From the NCBI GenBank assembly GCA_964584495.1, contig CAZPAH010000109.1:1-9348 (forward strand): a stretch of DNA of 9,348 nucleotides, written 5' to 3'. The notes below the pieces were generated by a model. It searched no databases. It saw only the letters and a list, made by a program, of their open reading frames with translations, and was not told the DNA's origin. The position numbers were made by a program, and so were the translations under genes. This document shows positions 6,092 to 9,348 of the stretch, piece by piece. Numbering within the stretch: the stretch's first letter is position 1; each line of letters begins with the position of its first letter. This stretch comes from CAZPAH01 sp964584495. Lineage in GTDB: Bacteria > Krumholzibacteriota > Krumholzibacteriia > Krumholzibacteriales > Krumholzibacteriaceae.

Positions 6092-7825
6092 ATGTCAAAG
6101 AAAAAGCGCGTCGCGCTTATAATCGGCGCGATGCTGGTTGTGCTGGCTTTTCATCTCTCGGTAGCGCTACAGGATTTCTCCACGCTCGCCCGGAACGGCT
6201 ATCTCTACGACGACAGCTTCTACGCCTTCAAGATAGCGCAGAATATTGCTGCGGGTCGGGGTATAAGCTTCGACGGCATTCATCCCACTACCGGATTCCA
6301 GCCGCTGTACGTTTTTATCCTCGTGCCTGCATATATGATATCGGGCGGCAATCCCTCCGTGCCCATCTATATTGCTCTTTCGATTCTTTCCCTGTTCTCG
6401 TGCATGACGGCTTACATGATTTTCCTGATCTCCAGGAGGTACGTAGGCCGGGCCGCTTCGCTGATCGCGGCGATGATCTGGGCGTTTTCCCCCGTGGTGA
6501 CGAGGCAGAGCGCCAACGGCCTGGAGACCGCTATCGCTGCATTCATGATATCGGCGAGTATCTACTACTATCTGGATAGAGTCAGGGGGGAGGCGAAACC
6601 GGGGGCTCTCAGGTTCTTCGTCCTGGGGCTTCTTCTCGGGCTTACGGTGCTGGCCAGGATTGATTCGACCTTCCTTGTTCTAGCGATAATGCTGGACTAT
6701 CTCCTTATTATGCGTAAGGAAAAGACGGCTTCAAGAAGCATTGCCCGTTTTTCGCTGTTACCGCTCGGTGTTCTCGTACTTTACGGTCCGTGGCTACTGT
6801 TCAACATGATCGAGAGCGGATCGCCCCTGCAGGACAGCGGGACGGCCACCCGTTTTCTTTCACTCGTTTACGCACCGTACTTCGGATATGGAGGAGAGAG
6901 TCTCGCCGTCGACGGACCCGATTTATCTTTCATCCGGACGCATGTGATCCGTTCAGTATCCACCATGAGGGTCATACCCGCGGTTCATGTTCTTTTCCGG
7001 GCGATCGAAAAGCTGGGTATCATGTTCGGATCTAGGTTCTTCTCCGGGGTCGCCGAAGCAGTTCTCGGAATCTTTATTTTCCTCGCTGCCGGGTTCAGGT
7101 TTCTTAAATGGAAAGGTGACGGTAAGGGGTCGAAGAGGGGCGAGCTCGATTTTCTGCTGTGGTTTTCAGGATTTCTCCTGGTTTCCTATTCGTTTTATAT
7201 CTTCGGGGCGTTCTTTTTTCTGCGTTACTACTATCCGGTGTTCCTGACCGCATCTATATACTTCGCCTTTCTGCTTCAAGATATTTTCGACTGGCACCGT
7301 TCCCGTCCGGTGTGGATCAAGAGGAGCTTAGTCGCCTCGGCGGCGGTATATTTATTCTTCTTCTCGTTCTTCTCCTATTCGCAGGCTTTCCGTTCACGCG
7401 CCATCTACCCGTTCTACGATGTGGCACGGTGGGTAGACGAGAATACGGCGAAGGGGGAGACCATAGGGGTCTTTCAATGCGGTACGATAGGCTACCTGTG
7501 TCATAGAAAGGTAATAAACCTCGACGGCAAGGTTAACCGCGAAGCTCTCGAAGCCATGAAGAGCGGCGATCTCGGACGGTATATAAAGGATGAAGGTATA
7601 GATGTCGTTATCGATCATCGAAGGATTCTGGACATCTTCTTTGAAATGTCCGAGGAGAGGATCGAGCGCTGCTGCACGCTGATTCCAAGAGGAGCGATGT
7701 CGAGTCCGTCCGGATGGATCGCATTCCGTCAGACTCCATTCGAAGGCAAGGCGGGTTTCCGCGGTAACACCGGTGCCGGCTCAGGCGTCGGCGTTTCGAA
7801 CGCGCCGGACCTCGGCGGGGAGTAG
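6092..7825 (+). CDS. multi-spanning membrane glycosyltransferase, GT-C fold (ArnT/PMT GT39/GT83-like)
   Basis: This 577-residue integral membrane protein starts with a signal-anchor-like helix (7-26). An outer loop follows with the Asp40-Asp41 pair and a HPTTGFQPLY stretch (64-73), the arrangement used by polyprenyl-phosphate-sugar transferases such as ArnT and bacterial protein mannosyltransferases. Further helices fall near 72-84, 90-113, 119-135, 143-160, 173-188, 192-207, 218-236, 320-338, 353-375, 380-396 and 409-428. GLET (143-146), LARIDS (187-192) and RYYYPVF (378-384) are recurrent motifs of these families. The C-terminal domain (about 435-577) carries VINLDGKVN and ends in a Gly-rich tail. 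The likely role is transfer of a lipid-linked sugar to a lipid, glycan or protein outside the cytoplasm; donor and acceptor are unknown. ATG 6092 is the only good start, because a stop lies in frame at 6074, but its ribosome-binding site is weak. A dedicated promoter lies upstream. It ends 17 bp from the convergent GlnRS gene. Confidence 0.82.
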   Translation: MSKKKRVALIIGAMLVVLAFHLSVALQDFSTLARNGYLYDDSFYAFKIAQNIAAGRGISFDGIHPTTGFQPLYVFILVPAYMISGGNPSVPIYIALSILSLFSCMTAYMIFLISRRYVGRAASLIAAMIWAFSPVVTRQSANGLETAIAAFMISASIYYYLDRVRGEAKPGALRFFVLGLLLGLTVLARIDSTFLVLAIMLDYLLIMRKEKTASRSIARFSLLPLGVLVLYGPWLLFNMIESGSPLQDSGTATRFLSLVYAPYFGYGGESLAVDGPDLSFIRTHVIRSVSTMRVIPAVHVLFRAIEKLGIMFGSRFFSGVAEAVLGIFIFLAAGFRFLKWKGDGKGSKRGELDFLLWFSGFLLVSYSFYIFGAFFFLRYYYPVFLTASIYFAFLLQDIFDWHRSRPVWIKRSLVASAAVYLFFFSFFSYSQAFRSRAIYPFYDVARWVDENTAKGETIGVFQCGTIGYLCHRKVINLDGKVNREALEAMKSGDLGRYIKDEGIDVVIDHRRILDIFFEMSEERIERCCTLIPRGAMSSPSGWIAFRQTPFEGKAGFRGNTGAGSGVGVSNAPDLGGE

Positions 7826-7842
7826 GCAAGTGAGGACGAAGC

Positions 7843-9348
7843 TTATTTATTATGCCTTTTCTCGATTTTGGCCCAGCTGTCGCGCAGGGGCACCGTCCTG
7901 TTGAATACCGGATTACCCGTCCTCGAATCCCTATCGACGCAGAAATAGCCATGCCTGAAGAACTGGAAGTGATCCTCGGGGGACGCATCCTTCAGGCTCG
8001 GTTCGGCGAGACATCCATTCAGCTCCTCGACGGCGTCGGGATTGAGGCACGATTTGAAATCTCCTCCACCCTCGGGGCTGTCGGGATTTTCCTCGGTGAA
8101 TAGGTGTCCGTAGAGCCTTACCGTCGCGGGGACGGCGTGGATGGCCGACACCCAGTGAAGGGTTCCCTTCACCTTCCGTCCGTCCGGCGCGTCGCCGCTT
8201 TTCGTTTCAGGGTCATAGGTGCAGTGCAGCTTGATTATCTCGCCGGTATCCGCGTCTTTTTCGATACCGGTGCACCTGATGAAATAGGCGTGCTTCAAGC
8301 GGACCTCCCGGCCGAGAGACAGGCGGAAGAACTTTCGGGTCGGCTCCTCCATGAAATCCTCACGCTCGATGTAAATCTCCCTGCCGAACGGTATGTTCCG
8401 GCTGCCCATCCCGGGATCCTCCGGATTGTTCTGCGCCTCCAAGGTCTCGGTGCCCTCCTCCGGGTAATTGTCAATCACCACTTTCACGGGACGCAGCACC
8501 ACCATCACCCGTGGAGCCCTCATGTTCAGGTCTTCGCGTAGGCAGTGGTCCAGCAGATCGATAGAAACGGTGCTGTCCCTCTTGGCGACGCCGATCGTCG
8601 AGGCGAAGTTTCTTATCGATTCCGAAGTGTAGCCGCGGCGTCTCAGCCCCGAAATAGTCGGCATCAGCGGATCGTTCCATCCACTGACGTGCCCTTCCTC
8701 GACCAACTGGAGGAGCTTGCGTTTGCTCATTACCGTATAAGTGAGGTTCAATCTGGCGAACTCTATCTGCCTCGAGCGGAATATGTCGAGTTGATCCAGG
8801 TACCAGTTGTAGAGGGGACGGTGATCCTCGAACTCGAGAGTGCAGATCGAATGTGTGATCCCTTCCAGCGAGTCGGAGCAGCAGTGGGCGAAATCGTACA
8901 TCGGATATATGCACCACGAGTCACCGGTCCTGTGATGGGTCGTCCGCTGAATCCTGTATATCACCGGATCTCGCATGTTGATATTCCCCGAGGCCATGTC
9001 GATCTTGGCCCTGAGGACCCTCGATCCGTCCTCGAACTCTCCCGCCTTCATACGTTTGAAGAGATCCAGATTCTCCGCGACGGTGCGCTTGCGGTAGGGG
9101 CTTTCCTTGCCCGGCTCGGTCAGGGTGCCGCGGTACCGCCTCATCTCGTCGGGGCTGAGATCGCAGACGAACGCCCTGCCGGCCTCAATCAGCTGAAGGG
9201 CGAAATTGTAGAGCTGCTCGAAATAATCTGAAGCGTAGAAGAGCCTGTCCCCCCAATCGAATCCGAGCCAGCGGACATCCTCCATGATCGAATCGATATA
9301 TTCGACCTCTTCCTTGCTCGGGTTGGTGTCGTCGAATCTGAGGTTGCA
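7843..9348 (-). CDS. glnS: glutaminyl-tRNA synthetase, N-terminus cut off by the window edge
   Basis: GlnRS charges tRNA-Gln with glutamine in the cytoplasm. The 501 residues present match E. coli GlnRS from about its residue 60 to the C-terminus. The first visible residues, CNLRFDDTNP, are the conserved stretch shortly after the HIGH motif, so HIGH and about 60 residues lie beyond the right edge. Other landmarks in order are RGTLTEPGK, RAKIDMASG, WCIYPMYDFAHC, GITHSICTLEF, the KMSKS-loop equivalent VMSKRK (8716-8733), MPTISGLRRRGYT, REDLN, then the anticodon-binding barrels with MGSR and GRKVKGTLHWVSA, and FNRTVPLRDSWAK at the end. The frame stays open to the edge, so the Met at 9285 is internal and not the start. 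The gene looks intact. Having its own GlnRS implies direct glutaminylation rather than sole reliance on the GatCAB amidotransferase route. Confidence 0.97.
   Translation of the reverse strand, partial: CNLRFDDTNPSKEEVEYIDSIMEDVRWLGFDWGDRLFYASDYFEQLYNFALQLIEAGRAFVCDLSPDEMRRYRGTLTEPGKESPYRKRTVAENLDLFKRMKAGEFEDGSRVLRAKIDMASGNINMRDPVIYRIQRTTHHRTGDSWCIYPMYDFAHCCSDSLEGITHSICTLEFEDHRPLYNWYLDQLDIFRSRQIEFARLNLTYTVMSKRKLLQLVEEGHVSGWNDPLMPTISGLRRRGYTSESIRNFASTIGVAKRDSTVSIDLLDHCLREDLNMRAPRVMVVLRPVKVVIDNYPEEGTETLEAQNNPEDPGMGSRNIPFGREIYIEREDFMEEPTRKFFRLSLGREVRLKHAYFIRCTGIEKDADTGEIIKLHCTYDPETKSGDAPDGRKVKGTLHWVSAIHAVPATVRLYGHLFTEENPDSPEGGGDFKSCLNPDAVEELNGCLAEPSLKDASPEDHFQFFRHGYFCVDRDSRTGNPVFNRTVPLRDSWAKIEKRHNK

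Noticed and set aside
8545..9231. Long open frame on the + strand (228 codons) opposite glnS, with another at 8104-8541
   Set aside because: They lie antisense to a well-conserved GlnRS coding sequence, have no ribosome-binding site or recognisable domain, and are explained by the codon bias of the real gene.
9283..9285. Met codon at the right end as the GlnRS start
   Set aside because: The frame continues upstream to the window edge and encodes conserved GlnRS residues (CNLRFDDTNP), so this Met is internal.

Overview
The window is a bacterial chromosome fragment of moderately high GC with six protein-coding genes packed tightly. Five lie on the + strand. The sixth, a glutaminyl-tRNA synthetase, lies on the - strand, converges on the others and runs off the right edge. 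No rRNA, tRNA, CRISPR array or insertion sequence is visible. The organism cannot be named from the sequence. A discrete GlnRS, heavy use of AGG (Arg) and ATA (Ile) codons, and archaeal-length LeuC/LeuD-type subunits suggest a Gram-negative lineage outside the well-studied model groups, for example an FCB-group, deltaproteobacterial or candidate-phylum bacterium. That placement is inference and weak.

Region 1 (about 150-3859) encodes two complete aconitase-superfamily hydro-lyases in a row. The first is a single-chain protein in which a LeuC-like [4Fe-4S] large domain is fused to a LeuD-like swivel domain. The second is a split enzyme with separate large (LeuC/HacA-like) and small (LeuD/HacB-like) subunits. 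The split enzyme keeps the whole catalytic set. The fused enzyme keeps the three cluster cysteines and the Ser-Ser-Arg substrate loop but has changed two active-site histidines and one substrate arginine. It is probably a paralogue with a different substrate or chemistry. No leuA, leuB, homocitrate synthase or isocitrate dehydrogenase gene lies inside the window to fix the pathway.

Region 2 (about 3859-7825) encodes two large multi-spanning membrane proteins of the GT-C type (polyprenyl-phosphate-sugar glycosyltransferase fold), probably for cell-envelope or protein glycosylation. The first overlaps the small hydro-lyase subunit gene by one base, so it is likely co-transcribed and translationally coupled with the metabolic genes. 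The second follows a 145-bp gap that holds a very good sigma70-type promoter (TTGACA-18-TACAAT) preceded by a tandem GATAATCA repeat, so it can be transcribed separately.

Region 3 (7843-9348, - strand) is the C-terminal part (about 500 residues) of GlnRS. It ends only 17 bp from the end of the second membrane protein gene, with no visible terminator between them.

The most interesting items are the fused hydro-lyase with altered catalytic residues next to an intact split paralogue, the joining of these enzymes to a membrane glycosyltransferase gene, and the well-formed promoter with a repeat upstream. Nothing here is clearly a new defence or mobile system.
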